From a virus: DNA of 31,514 bases. Each line of letters starts with the position of its first letter. Positions within the stretch are counted from its first letter, which is position 1. Location of the stretch: the IMG/VR virus record IMGVR_UViG_3300032334_000465, positions 1 to 31,514 of that record; one strand, given 5' to 3'. The notes beneath the pieces are model-generated. The model was given only the letters and a program-made list of their open reading frames with translations, ran no database searches and was not told the origin of the DNA. This document shows positions 22,437-30,136 of the stretch, one piece after another. Position numbers and translations under genes: made by a program.

Positions 22437-22903
22437 TTGAATTTTGGCAATCTGAAGAAGTTAACAAAGCCTTTAGTAAGATGCACCCTATTGAACTACA
22501 AGATGATTTAAAAAGTGAAGTATTTTTAATATTAGCTGAATTACCAGATGAGAAATTAATAATGCTTTATGATAAAAAAGAATTAAGATTTTATGTAGTA
22601 AGGATAATGTTAAACCTTGTTCAGAATAGTAACAATCAATTTTATAAAAAGTACAGAAACTTTGTTGAATATAGTGCGAATGAAGTAGCTGAAAACCATC
22701 AAGAAGATTTAACTTCCAAAGTACAATCTTCAATACAAGATTTACATTGGTATAAAAAAGAATTACTAAGGCTTTACACAGAAGAATTTAATTGTAACGC
22801 AAAGGCACTGAGCAGAGATACAGGCATACCATATATGAGTATTATTAGGACTTTAAATATCACTAAATCAGAATTAAAATCAAAAATTAGAAACAATGAT
22901 TGA
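22415..22903 (+). CDS. Sigma-factor-like HTH protein
   Basis: 162-aa protein resembling the small sigma-70-like proteins of Bacteroidetes phages. The N-terminal helices (PIELQDDLKSEVFLILAELP; LRFYVVRIMLNLVQ) could represent region 2. The C-terminal DLHWYKKELLRLYTEEFNCN and LSRDTGIPYMSIIRTLN form a region-4-like helix-turn-helix. It is a candidate activator of late virion promoters. It contains none of the strictly conserved aromatic motifs of housekeeping sigma region 2, so an anti-sigma or repressor role is possible. Confidence 0.5.
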   Translation: MGRNEILIEFWQSEEVNKAFSKMHPIELQDDLKSEVFLILAELPDEKLIMLYDKKELRFYVVRIMLNLVQNSNNQFYKKYRNFVEYSANEVAENHQEDLTSKVQSSIQDLHWYKKELLRLYTEEFNCNAKALSRDTGIPYMSIIRTLNITKSELKSKIRNND

Positions 22904-23141
22904 AATTATCACAGGAATTTGCTTTGCGTTTTTTTTTACAGAGATGCATCAATTTCACAAAAAATTAAAGTTAGATTTCAGACCATTTAACTGCGTAAGT
23001 TGTTTGGCTGCTTGGACATCCTTAATAGTTTATTTCTTGCCTGATTTTATAAAGATGCCTTTGATGGCAATGTTTGTATCTGGAGCAATAGCACCTTTAT
23101 TTGTAAAACTTTATAACCAATTATTTTATGGAACAAAATGA
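22896..23141 (+). CDS. Small membrane protein with CxxC
   Basis: 81 aa with about three hydrophobic segments: residues 1-15, 37-50 and 53-73. NCVSC (Cys33, Cys36) lies at the start of the second segment. The motif PFNCVSCLAAW is a recognisable feature of small phage membrane proteins of unknown function. It overlaps both neighbours (8 and 14 bases). Confidence 0.6.
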   Translation: MIEIITGICFAFFFTEMHQFHKKLKLDFRPFNCVSCLAAWTSLIVYFLPDFIKMPLMAMFVSGAIAPLFVKLYNQLFYGTK

Positions 23142-23400
23142 TAAGGACTTTTTAGAAGCCAACATAAATAATTACCACACCATAAGTCAAGCAGGGTTTG
23201 TCAGAAATATTGAACTACCTGTTTTGAATCAATATGAGGCACTATACAGGAAGTATTTGAATCCGACTTACATAATGTGTAAGTATTGCAAGGATGATAT
23301 ATTTGGGGCATTGGAAAGATTATATCAATTTTATTTAGAACTTCCACAAGAAGATGTACAGAATCTTGTACAGAAAAAAAGAGGCAGACCTAAAAAATGA
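23128..23400 (+). CDS. Hypothetical protein with CxxC and AT-hook-like tail, 90 aa
   Basis: Helical protein with MCKYC (CxxC) around residues 50-54 and a C-terminal KKRGRPKK, the core of an AT-hook (RGRP). It may bind AT-rich minor groove, which would suit this AT-rich genome. Overlaps neighbours by 14 and 4 bases. Confidence 0.6.
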   Translation: MEQNDKDFLEANINNYHTISQAGFVRNIELPVLNQYEALYRKYLNPTYIMCKYCKDDIFGALERLYQFYLELPQEDVQNLVQKKRGRPKK

Positions 23401-23768
23401 AATATAGCAGTTCATTTTATTATGACCTTGAATTAGGAGAAAAGTCAGAAACTTGGCTTAACGAACTATTTTCAGATGGAAAGAAGATAGAAGTAAAGAC
23501 AGATTTGATGGCTGATAAAACTAAAAACATTTACATAGAAATATATTCAAGGGGTAAAAAAAGTGGGTTAACTACAACACAGGCTGAATATTGGATATTC
23601 AAATTAACTAATGTTTCAATAATTATATCTACAAAAAATCTAAAAGATATTGTTAGGCTTTGTTATAATATAAACGGATATAAAAAAGGAGGGGATAATA
23701 ATACTTCTTTAGGTGTTTTAGTACCAATTAATTTACTATTTAATGAGAATATTAGCGATAACATCTAA
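23397..23768 (+). CDS. Putative PD-(D/E)xK endonuclease
   Basis: 123 aa. The N-terminal ETWLNELFSDGKKIEVKTDL has EVK (Glu32-Lys34) after an upstream acidic/helical segment, followed by IYIEIYSRGKKSGLTTTQAE and YWIF. This resembles a phage resolvase-like PD-(D/E)xK family (Y-x-SRGK-x-SG-x-xTT-x-AxYW). It probably acts on recombination junctions. The catalytic Asp upstream is not certain. Confidence 0.55.
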   Translation: MKYSSSFYYDLELGEKSETWLNELFSDGKKIEVKTDLMADKTKNIYIEIYSRGKKSGLTTTQAEYWIFKLTNVSIIISTKNLKDIVRLCYNINGYKKGGDNNTSLGVLVPINLLFNENISDNI

Positions 23769-24735
23769 GCACTCTGGAGTTGGATATCACAGGATAATGA
23801 TGCCATTGGTACATTTGCATAAGGAATACGCAATGGTAACTGATACTTTAAGCCACGAAATGATTGATAACAATTATGATATACTTTTAATCAACAGAGT
23901 ATTATCAAATATTAGTGTTGAAGCAGTTTGCGAATTGCGAAAGCAGTATGGGTTTAAGTTAGTAGTTGATAATGATGATTTTTGGGAATTAGACACACAT
24001 CACGTTTTATATGAAAGTTATAAGCAGTTAGGTATTGTTGACAGAATAAAAGGATTTATACAGGAGGCTGACCTTTGCACCTGCACTCACGAAAGACTTG
24101 CAGATGAGATATATAAGATAAATAAAAATGTACACATCCTTCCAAATGCGTTGCCTTATGGAAAGGAGCAGTTTTTAGATAACAAAGTTGAATCAGACAA
24201 GGTAAGGTTGTTCTGGTCAGGTAGTGCAACACACGAACACGATTTAGCCATATTAAGAAATCCTATGAAGAGATTGTTGGGAATGCCTGTTAAAGCAGTT
24301 ATTGCAGGATATAATGAAGTAGAAAAACATTTATGGGATAGAATGATAGCATCCTTTACCTGCTCATTGAGGCTTAACCCAACTATTTACAATTATAACG
24401 AGGTTACCAAATATATGGCTGCCTATGCTGATTCAGATATCAGCTTAATTCCTTTGCTTGAAACAAAGTTTACAGGGATGAAATCAAATCTGAAGGTTTT
24501 GGAAACGGCTTCCAAAAAGAATCCTGCAATAGTAAGCCACATTAACCCATATTTAAACTTACCTGTACATTATGTCAAAAAGCAATCTGATTGGTTTAAA
24601 CACATAAACGATTTGGTAAATGATAAGCAAATGCGAAAAGAATCTGGAGAGCAATTATTTGAGTATTGTAACAAGCATTTTAACTTTGATGTGATAAATA
24701 CCAAAAGAAAAGACATTTATCAACAAATACTCTAA
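23743..24735 (+). CDS. GT-B glycosyltransferase-like protein
   Basis: 330-aa protein with two Rossmann-like halves. The first half starts MRILAITSKHSGVGYHRIMM and includes KLVVDNDDFWELD and NVHILPNALPYG. The second half has RLFWSGSATHEHDLAI, then YMAAYADSDISLIPLLETKF and KSNLKVLETASKKNPAIVS, the GT4-type sugar-nucleotide binding region with Glu in LET/VLE. Predicted targets are a virion protein, phage DNA bases or host envelope sugars. It overlaps the nuclease gene by 26 bases. It is the first of three glycosyltransferase-like genes in this third of the genome. Confidence 0.7.
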   Translation: MRILAITSKHSGVGYHRIMMPLVHLHKEYAMVTDTLSHEMIDNNYDILLINRVLSNISVEAVCELRKQYGFKLVVDNDDFWELDTHHVLYESYKQLGIVDRIKGFIQEADLCTCTHERLADEIYKINKNVHILPNALPYGKEQFLDNKVESDKVRLFWSGSATHEHDLAILRNPMKRLLGMPVKAVIAGYNEVEKHLWDRMIASFTCSLRLNPTIYNYNEVTKYMAAYADSDISLIPLLETKFTGMKSNLKVLETASKKNPAIVSHINPYLNLPVHYVKKQSDWFKHINDLVNDKQMRKESGEQLFEYCNKHFNFDVINTKRKDIYQQIL

Positions 24736-24737
24736 TT

Positions 24738-25472
24738 GTGCCTGTAATAAAATGTTCAAATGGAAATTATCGGATTGGTTCAGGGGCTTGTATATATGAT
24801 TCAGAGGATAAAGCAACTAAAGTTTGGCAGGCAATTTTAGCTTCAGGAAAATATAAAGCAGATGCAAATAAAGTATCTTATGATTATGATGATACTTTAA
24901 GCACAGAAAGAGGACAAAAACAGGCGATTTTAGACATTAAAGAAGGTAAACAGGTATATATCATCACACGCAGGTCAAAGAGCCAAGAAGTCCTTGATAT
25001 GGCTTCTAAATTAGGAATCCCACAAAGCAGGGTAATCTTCACAAACGGCTCTTTAAAATGGTCAGCAGTTGCACATTACGGAATTGGTACACATTATGAT
25101 AATAATTCCAATGAAGTAGAACAAATCAATAAACGTACAGATACAAAAGGAGTGAAGTTTGCTTTTGCTGATTCATATAATGATTATCCAGAAGCAGCGG
25201 TCAATAATGCTAAAAGAGCCTTAAAATGGGCAGAAGAAAACGGATGGGGAACTTGTGGAGAAGCTACAGGTAAAGAAAGAGCCAATCAATTAGCTAATAA
25301 AGAAAATATTACCAGAGATACTATTGCGAGGATGGCTTCATTTAAAAGACATCAACAAAATAAAGATGTACCTTATTCAGAAGGATGTGGCGGTTTAATG
25401 TGGGATGCTTGGGGTGGAGATGCAGGTATTGAATGGGCAAGTAGAAAACTTAAAGAAATTGATAATGGATAA
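24738..25472 (+). CDS. HAD phosphatase-like / RANQLA-domain fusion protein
   Basis: 244 aa, probably starting with GTG 24738 (no ATG nearby). Three parts. Residues 1-45 contain IKCSNGNYRIGSGACIYDSE, a short phage module. Residues 46-145 form a HAD-like domain with DYDDTLS (Asp49, Asp51), ITRRS (Thr77), Lys107 and Asp121. Residues 149-241 have DYPEAAVNNAKRALKWAEEN, ERANQLANKENITRDTI and LMWDAWGGDAGIEWA. That last pattern is found in proteins linked to phage prohead protease and capsid genes. It precedes the holin candidates and overlaps the next gene by 8 bases. The function of the fusion is unknown. Confidence 0.6.
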   Translation: MPVIKCSNGNYRIGSGACIYDSEDKATKVWQAILASGKYKADANKVSYDYDDTLSTERGQKQAILDIKEGKQVYIITRRSKSQEVLDMASKLGIPQSRVIFTNGSLKWSAVAHYGIGTHYDNNSNEVEQINKRTDTKGVKFAFADSYNDYPEAAVNNAKRALKWAEENGWGTCGEATGKERANQLANKENITRDTIARMASFKRHQQNKDVPYSEGCGGLMWDAWGGDAGIEWASRKLKEIDNG

Positions 25473-25623
25473 TAAAAGTATTGGACTTTGTTTGTCCACT
25501 ATGTTTTTAAAGGTATTTGCAGATGTAAGCACGAATGATGTGGCAATGTATGTGGCAATAGTAGCAGGAATAACAACCATTATTTATAATATTTATAAGA
25601 TATTTCACGAATTTAAGAAATGA
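25465..25623 (+). CDS. Small membrane protein, holin or antiholin candidate
   Basis: 52 aa, start ATG 25465 overlapping the previous stop by 8 bases. The N-terminal half is amphipathic, then one membrane segment of about 20 residues (VAMYVAIVAGITTIIYNIYK) and a basic tail. Placed immediately before the next small membrane protein and the endolysin. Confidence 0.55.
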   Translation: MDNKSIGLCLSTMFLKVFADVSTNDVAMYVAIVAGITTIIYNIYKIFHEFKK

Positions 25624-25859
25624 AACAATTCTTCACAGAAGAGAACAACAGATTCTCAATGAAAAGATTGTGTGGATTTATAGCGACAATTACTCTTTGC
25701 GGAAAATTAATACATACACCAACAGAGGCTTTAGTTTATGCGGTTGGTGGTTTAGCAATGGCATCATTAGGATTAACGGCAGCAGAAAAGATATTTAAAA
25801 AATATGAAGATAAGCCAACACCTGACATTAGCGGAACTGATAAGGAGCGAATCGGCTAA
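25620..25859 (+). CDS. Holin candidate, 79 aa
   Basis: Two predicted membrane segments (about 17-33 and 37-55: CGFIATITLCGKLIH; LVYAVGGLAMASLGLTA) followed by a charged C-terminal tail with KKYEDKP. It overlaps the endolysin gene by 56 bases, the usual arrangement for a holin that times lysis by forming inner-membrane holes. It overlaps the 52-aa membrane protein by 4 bases, so the two may work as a pair. Confidence 0.6.
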   Translation: MKQFFTEENNRFSMKRLCGFIATITLCGKLIHTPTEALVYAVGGLAMASLGLTAAEKIFKKYEDKPTPDISGTDKERIG

Positions 25860-26253
25860 GAGGTTAGGTATCTCTAATATGCCAATTCAAGAACATTTAG
25901 AAAACTTAAAGGGATTAGCGGAGAACATATTTGAGCCGATTAGAAATCATTTCGGCTCACCAATTTACATTAGTTCTGGATATAGAAGTCAGAAGTTAAA
26001 TGCAGCGATAGGAGGCTCAATGAATAGTCAGCATAGCAGAGGGATGGCTATTGATATTGATATGGATGGGACAGATATAAAAAATAGTGCTATCTTTGAG
26101 TATGCAAAAACTTTACCATTTGACCAACTTATCTGGGAGTTTGGAACAAAAGACAATCCTGATTGGGTGCATATAAGTTATTCTCCATTAAATAGAAAAC
26201 AAATACTTTATGCAACAAAAAGAAACGGAAAAACCATTTACAACAAAGGCTAA
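25804..26253 (+). CDS. Endolysin, M15-type peptidase
   Basis: 149-aa peptidoglycan peptidase of the M15 family (D-Ala-D-Ala carboxypeptidase/endopeptidase-like). The N-terminus LAELIRSESAKRLGISN fits M15_3 enzymes and fixes the start at 25804. Zinc ligands are visible in SQHSRGMAIDID (His77, Asp84) and WVHIS (His123), with Glu112 as the catalytic base candidate (WEFG). No signal peptide, so release depends on a holin. Overlaps the metallophosphoesterase gene by 44 bases. Confidence 0.85.
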   Translation: MKISQHLTLAELIRSESAKRLGISNMPIQEHLENLKGLAENIFEPIRNHFGSPIYISSGYRSQKLNAAIGGSMNSQHSRGMAIDIDMDGTDIKNSAIFEYAKTLPFDQLIWEFGTKDNPDWVHISYSPLNRKQILYATKRNGKTIYNKG

Positions 26254-27205
26254 TCTTTGTGTTGAATACAGGGAAAAGTATGGATGGGAAATGCCAACTT
26301 TGAAACTTGCGAGGATTGTTTACAATGATAATAAATTATTGTTTACTAATGTTGAAAGAGTAAGGGATATATTGAGAGGCATTGAAGGTAAAAGAGGTAA
26401 GAGCAACAGGAGAATAATAAAGCAAGTAGAGAACAGACCATTAAACCCATATAACCTTCCATCAAGTGATGAAACTATTTACGAGCCTTTTAAGATTAAT
26501 GCACAAAGGTTGCTTGTACTTTCTGACATACATATACCTTACCATTCTGTTAATTCGCTTACGATTGCGTTCGATTGGGCGAAAAAACAAAAACCAGATG
26601 CCATTCTTTTAAATGGAGATACATTGGACTTTTTCGGATTAAGCAGATATGCTAAAGACCCAAAGAAAAGGAGTTTTAGTTCAGAGTTGGAATCGTTTAA
26701 AGATTTCATTACTATATTGAAAAAAACTTTTGATGCAAAGATTTATTTTAAGATAGGTAATCACGAAGAGAGGTATGAGCATTATCTTTGGATGAAAGCA
26801 GGAGAGTTATCAGGAATAGATGATTTTGAGTTAGGAAATATAATAAAGGCAAGGGCAGAAGGAATTGAGATAATAGCGGACAAGAGAATTATGAAGGCAG
26901 GGGAACTAAATATAATTCACGGACACGAATACTTTGGCTCATTCAGTCCTGTAAACATTGCCAGAGGTTTATTTACAAAAGGTAAGGTTAGTGCTATGCA
27001 AGGACACAATCATCAAACAAGTGAACACACAGAAGCAGATATGAATGGTAAGATTACAACTACTTGGAGTGTTGGTTGTTTATCTGAATTGCATCCTATG
27101 TATATGCCACTTAATAAGTGGAATCACGGATTTGCATTTATTGAAATAGATGGAGAGGATTTTCAAGTTCAAAATAAAAGAATATATAAAGGTAAAGTTT
27201 TATGA
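26210..27205 (+). CDS. Calcineurin-like metallophosphoesterase
   Basis: 331 aa. Residues 1-75 are basic and helical, with a possible HTH (TLKLARIVYNDNKLL; VERVRDILRGI). The catalytic domain follows with all metal-site motifs: LSDIHIPYH (Asp106, His108), NGDTLD (Asp137), GNHEERY (Asn184, His185), HGHE (His237, His239) and QGHNH (His266, His268). It could be a phosphodiesterase on nucleic acids or small phosphates. Phage genes of this type are common next to lysis or packaging genes, and the target is not known. Confidence 0.8.
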   Translation: MQQKETEKPFTTKANLCVEYREKYGWEMPTLKLARIVYNDNKLLFTNVERVRDILRGIEGKRGKSNRRIIKQVENRPLNPYNLPSSDETIYEPFKINAQRLLVLSDIHIPYHSVNSLTIAFDWAKKQKPDAILLNGDTLDFFGLSRYAKDPKKRSFSSELESFKDFITILKKTFDAKIYFKIGNHEERYEHYLWMKAGELSGIDDFELGNIIKARAEGIEIIADKRIMKAGELNIIHGHEYFGSFSPVNIARGLFTKGKVSAMQGHNHQTSEHTEADMNGKITTTWSVGCLSELHPMYMPLNKWNHGFAFIEIDGEDFQVQNKRIYKGKVL

Positions 27206-27390
27206 TTCCAAAAAAAGTAAACAAGATGACCTTAGAGCAACAGGAAGCATTTTTATTAGAAAGGCTGATGGACTTACAAAACAAAGAGCAGGTGTACAGA
27301 AGAGCATTAGCACAGGTCAGAGGCAAAACAAAGATTGAAGTCAGTGAAGCTGAAAGGATGGACTTATTAGAATTAAAGGGTGGAGATTAA
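27202..27390 (+). CDS. Small coiled-coil protein, 62 aa
   Basis: Begins at ATG 27202, overlapping the previous stop by 4 bases. Charged helical sequence (EQQEAFLLERLMDLQNKEQV). Unknown function. Confidence 0.55.
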   Translation: MIPKKVNKMTLEQQEAFLLERLMDLQNKEQVYRRALAQVRGKTKIEVSEAERMDLLELKGGD

Positions 27391-27649
27391 AGTTATATAT
27401 AAAAAGTTAGGCAAAGAGAAAGTTTGGGGTTTAGCAGATTCCACAGGCATAGTATATTTAGATAGCAGATTAAAAGGGAAGAAACATTTAGAGATACTTA
27501 TTCACGAAACATTGCATCTGTTATATCCAGAAGCAGAAGAGGATGAAATCGTAAACAAAAGCATATCTTTGTGTAACATTATTTGGAAGCAGAGGTATAG
27601 AAGGATTGAGGATGATAAAAAAGAGCCATTGCAAGATGGTACTTTATGA
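27380..27649 (+). CDS. HExxH mini metallopeptidase-like protein
   Basis: 89 aa starting with GTG 27380, overlapping the previous gene by 11 bases. ILIHETLHLLYPEAEEDEIV contains the zinc motif HETLH (His42, Glu43, His46); acidic residues follow within ten positions and could give a third ligand. It is a minimal gluzincin-like scaffold known from phage and defence contexts. Substrate unknown. Confidence 0.6.
   Translation: MEIKVIYKKLGKEKVWGLADSTGIVYLDSRLKGKKHLEILIHETLHLLYPEAEEDEIVNKSISLCNIIWKQRYRRIEDDKKEPLQDGTL
27564..27578 (+). promoter_or_regulatory. Possible internal promoter copy
   Basis: TATCTTTGTGTAACA is identical over 15 bases to the promoter at 31367-31381, but sits within the HExxH gene and lacks a visible -33 box. 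A promoter here would serve the HNH and glycosyltransferase genes. Confidence 0.25.
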
Positions 27650-27912
27650 AGAAACATACAAAGTTATATTTAGATTATTTTGGATATGTCAAAGATGATT
27701 TTATGTGTTGCGAAGTCTGTGGTGGAAGAATGGTGGACATTCATCATATTGATTGCAGGGGTATGGGTAGCAGCAAGAATAAAGATGAAATCAAAAATCT
27801 GATGGGTTTGTGCAGGAGTTGTCATCTGGAGTATGGAGATAAAAAACAACATACAGAATTTCTTAAAGAAAAGCATCAAGCATTTATAGAAAGTTATGGG
27901 AAAACCTACTGA
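27646..27912 (+). CDS. HNH endonuclease
   Basis: 88-aa HNH nuclease: CEVC (Cys22, Cys25), DIHHID (His33/His34), NLMGLCRSCH (Asn51, Cys56, Cys59, His60). The Cys pairs form a structural zinc site, and HH plus Asn and His form the nicking site. In many cos/HK97-type phages an HNH protein aids terminase in cutting DNA during packaging. Here it lies about 1.8 kb before the small terminase, separated by sugar-modification genes. It overlaps both neighbours (4 and 17 bases). Confidence 0.8.
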   Translation: MKKHTKLYLDYFGYVKDDFMCCEVCGGRMVDIHHIDCRGMGSSKNKDEIKNLMGLCRSCHLEYGDKKQHTEFLKEKHQAFIESYGKTY

Positions 27913-28537
27913 CATATTTGTAGCAGTTTATACAAACAAGGTTAAAAGCTATTGTGATGTTGAATTTTTCAATGCCTTGCAAAACAATATAAGCACAGAT
28001 GATATCTATATTGTTGATAATACAAACGATAACGGCAATTATGCAAATGAATTGAGAAATATAATTGACTGCAATATTGTAAATGTAGATATACCAGAAG
28101 AGCCTAACACTACAAGATTCCACAGGAAAGTAACAGAATCGGTTTTGTTCTTGCGTGATATTTTTTTAAAGTATAATTATAAATACTTTCTAATAGCTGA
28201 AAGTGATGTCATTATTCCACCAAACACAATAGATACTCTTTTAGAAAATATTGAAACCCTGCCTTCGGACACAGGAGCAGTAGGTGCATTATATTATGAG
28301 GGATATCATAACTACGGATTAACAGGCATACAATATACTGACCACGTTTTATCTGGATGTACAATTTATAAGCGGAGTATGATAGAGAAATACCCATTCC
28401 GCTATCAAGAGGATTATTTACAGGCATTCCCAGATGCTTTTATTTGCATAGATGCTATCAATGAATTTAAATATTATAACAACCACGAATTAAAGTGCAA
28501 ACACGCACATTCAAGTAACGGCTCAAGATATATATAA
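27896..28537 (+). CDS. GT-A glycosyltransferase-like protein
   Basis: 213 aa. N-terminal strand DIFVAVYTNK, then a helix-strand pattern, KYFLIAESDVIIPPNTIDTL with ESD in place of the DxD metal motif, and a later VLSGCTIYKRSMIEKYPFRY that resembles the acceptor side. This is a GT-A nucleotide-sugar transferase fold. Partner of the methyltransferase and second glycosyltransferase that follow directly; shares one base with the next gene. Confidence 0.6.
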   Translation: MGKPTDIFVAVYTNKVKSYCDVEFFNALQNNISTDDIYIVDNTNDNGNYANELRNIIDCNIVNVDIPEEPNTTRFHRKVTESVLFLRDIFLKYNYKYFLIAESDVIIPPNTIDTLLENIETLPSDTGAVGALYYEGYHNYGLTGIQYTDHVLSGCTIYKRSMIEKYPFRYQEDYLQAFPDAFICIDAINEFKYYNNHELKCKHAHSSNGSRYI

Positions 28538-29181
28538 TGAAAATAAATAGTATTTCAATAGATTCAACCAATTCAATAACAGATTTATGTTTGCTTGGGG
28601 TAAAGTATCCAACAGATAAATCCCCTTACAACACAGATGCTAACTTGCACAAACACGCATACACATCAATATACAATCTATTATTTTCTAACATTAGGTA
28701 TAAAGATATTAAACTTGGAGAATTAGGAATCTTAGATAACAATTCAATGCTATCTTGGAGAGAGTTTTTCCCAAATGCTAAACTTTATGGTTTTGAGTGG
28801 TTTGATGCCAGATTAGATAAGGCAAAAGCAGATGGTATTGATTGCACATATATAAAGATGAATGTAAAAGATGTTAATTCAATCTCTGAAGGACTATCTG
28901 TTGCAGGTAAGTTCGATATATTAATAGAGGATTCAACACATCTATTTGAAGACCAAATAAAGTTTATAAATGAGGCTTACAAACATTTGAATACAGGAGG
29001 AATTTTAATAATTGAAGATATCTTTATAAATACTAATGAAGAGGATTATTGTAATGCTATCAATCCTGATTACTTTTCTTCTGCAACATTTATATTTGCT
29101 AACCATAACTTAAAGAATTCTTTAGGATGGAATAACGATAAACTATTGGTGTTACATAAAAACGATAATCAATGTTCTTAA
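28537..29181 (+). CDS. SAM-dependent methyltransferase, likely on a sugar
   Basis: 214-aa class I methyltransferase. GVKYPTDKSPYNTDANLHKH is the lead segment of the sugar/macrolide O-methyltransferase group. LGELGILDNNSMLSWREFFP is motif I, followed by KLYGFEWFD. FDILIEDSTHLFEDQIKFIN contains the D-x-S-H active-site region. It lies between two glycosyltransferases in one coupled operon, so it probably methylates the transferred sugar. Overlaps the next gene by 10 bases. Confidence 0.65.
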   Translation: MKINSISIDSTNSITDLCLLGVKYPTDKSPYNTDANLHKHAYTSIYNLLFSNIRYKDIKLGELGILDNNSMLSWREFFPNAKLYGFEWFDARLDKAKADGIDCTYIKMNVKDVNSISEGLSVAGKFDILIEDSTHLFEDQIKFINEAYKHLNTGGILIIEDIFINTNEEDYCNAINPDYFSSATFIFANHNLKNSLGWNNDKLLVLHKNDNQCS

Positions 29182-29717
29182 ATATTATAACACCTTGTAC
29201 AAGACCACAGAATTTAAAAGTAATTGCTGAAAGCATACCTGAATATTGCAGATGGATTGTTGTATTTGATGGATTAGAATTGCAGGATGTACCTGATACA
29301 GAATTGCAAGATGTACCTGATAATTGTGAAGCATATTATTTAAAGGATGTTAATAGTATATATGGAAACGCACAAAGAAACTTTGCTCTTAACTTAGTTA
29401 CTGAAGGACATATTTATTTTAATGATGACGATACGATTATTCATCCAGACTTATGGAATGAGGTAAAAGATAAGGATGCAGACTTTATATCATTTAAACA
29501 ATCTAACAAAGATGGCTCATTAAGATTAGAGGGAATAAAAATATTACCTAATTTTATAGATAGTCATAACTTTATAGTATCTTCTAAATGTGTAAATACA
29601 AGATGGGTTTTAGATAGATACGATGCAGATGCGTATTTTGCGATGGATTGTTATAAAAATGCAAAACAAAGTTTATATATCCCTAAAGTCTTATCTGTTT
29701 ATAATTCCTTAAAATAA
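29172..29717 (+). CDS. GT-A (family 2-like) glycosyltransferase
   Basis: 181 aa. N-terminal MFLNIITPCTRPQNLKVIAE is the nucleotide-binding start of GT2-type enzymes. IYFNDDDTIIHPDLW gives the DDD metal motif. The residues ELQDVPDT are repeated as ELQDVPDN, encoded by a 24-base tandem repeat at 29277-29324 in a surface loop. It probably acts with the upstream methyltransferase and glycosyltransferase. Confidence 0.7.
   Translation: MFLNIITPCTRPQNLKVIAESIPEYCRWIVVFDGLELQDVPDTELQDVPDNCEAYYLKDVNSIYGNAQRNFALNLVTEGHIYFNDDDTIIHPDLWNEVKDKDADFISFKQSNKDGSLRLEGIKILPNFIDSHNFIVSSKCVNTRWVLDRYDADAYFAMDCYKNAKQSLYIPKVLSVYNSLK
29277..29324 (+). repeat. 24-bp tandem duplication within a glycosyltransferase gene
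   Basis: Two copies (29277-29300 and 29301-29324) differ at three positions and keep the frame, giving ELQDVPDT/ELQDVPDN. It looks like a recent slippage duplication. Confidence 0.8.
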
Positions 29718-29722
29718 TAAAA

Positions 29723-30136
29723 ATGATAGATACAATTACAGAGGGCAAGGTAGGTAGACCCACAGATTATAAGCCAGAGTATTGCGAGATGTTAATTGAA
29801 CATATGTCAGAAGGATATTCTTTTAAATCTTTTGGAGGAATTATAGGTGTAGCTGAAAGCACATTGCATAAATGGAAAAGTGAACATCTTGAATTTTCGG
29901 AGTCCATTAATATAGGCTCTTTAAAATCTATGGTATTTTGGGAAAAGATAGGTAGAAAGGGAATGATGAATGATATACCTTTCTTTAACGACAGGATATG
30001 GAGATTGAATATGATTAACAGATTTAGAAGTGATTGGATAGATGGAACAAAGAATGAGAATAACGACAAAGTAAAAACAGAAATAATTGTCAGATACGAA
30101 GGAGATACTTCTAACGATTCAGAAGCCACACAATAA
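29723..30136 (+). CDS. Terminase small subunit
   Basis: 137-aa DNA-packaging protein. N-terminal GRPTDYKPEYCEMLIEHMSE, then an HTH (SFKSFGGIIGVAESTLHKWK) typical of small terminases of this group, then a helical oligomerisation part and an acidic C-terminal end. It recognises the packaging start on phage DNA. Overlaps the large subunit by 50 bases if that uses TTG 30087. Confidence 0.8.
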   Translation: MIDTITEGKVGRPTDYKPEYCEMLIEHMSEGYSFKSFGGIIGVAESTLHKWKSEHLEFSESINIGSLKSMVFWEKIGRKGMMNDIPFFNDRIWRLNMINRFRSDWIDGTKNENNDKVKTEIIVRYEGDTSNDSEATQ

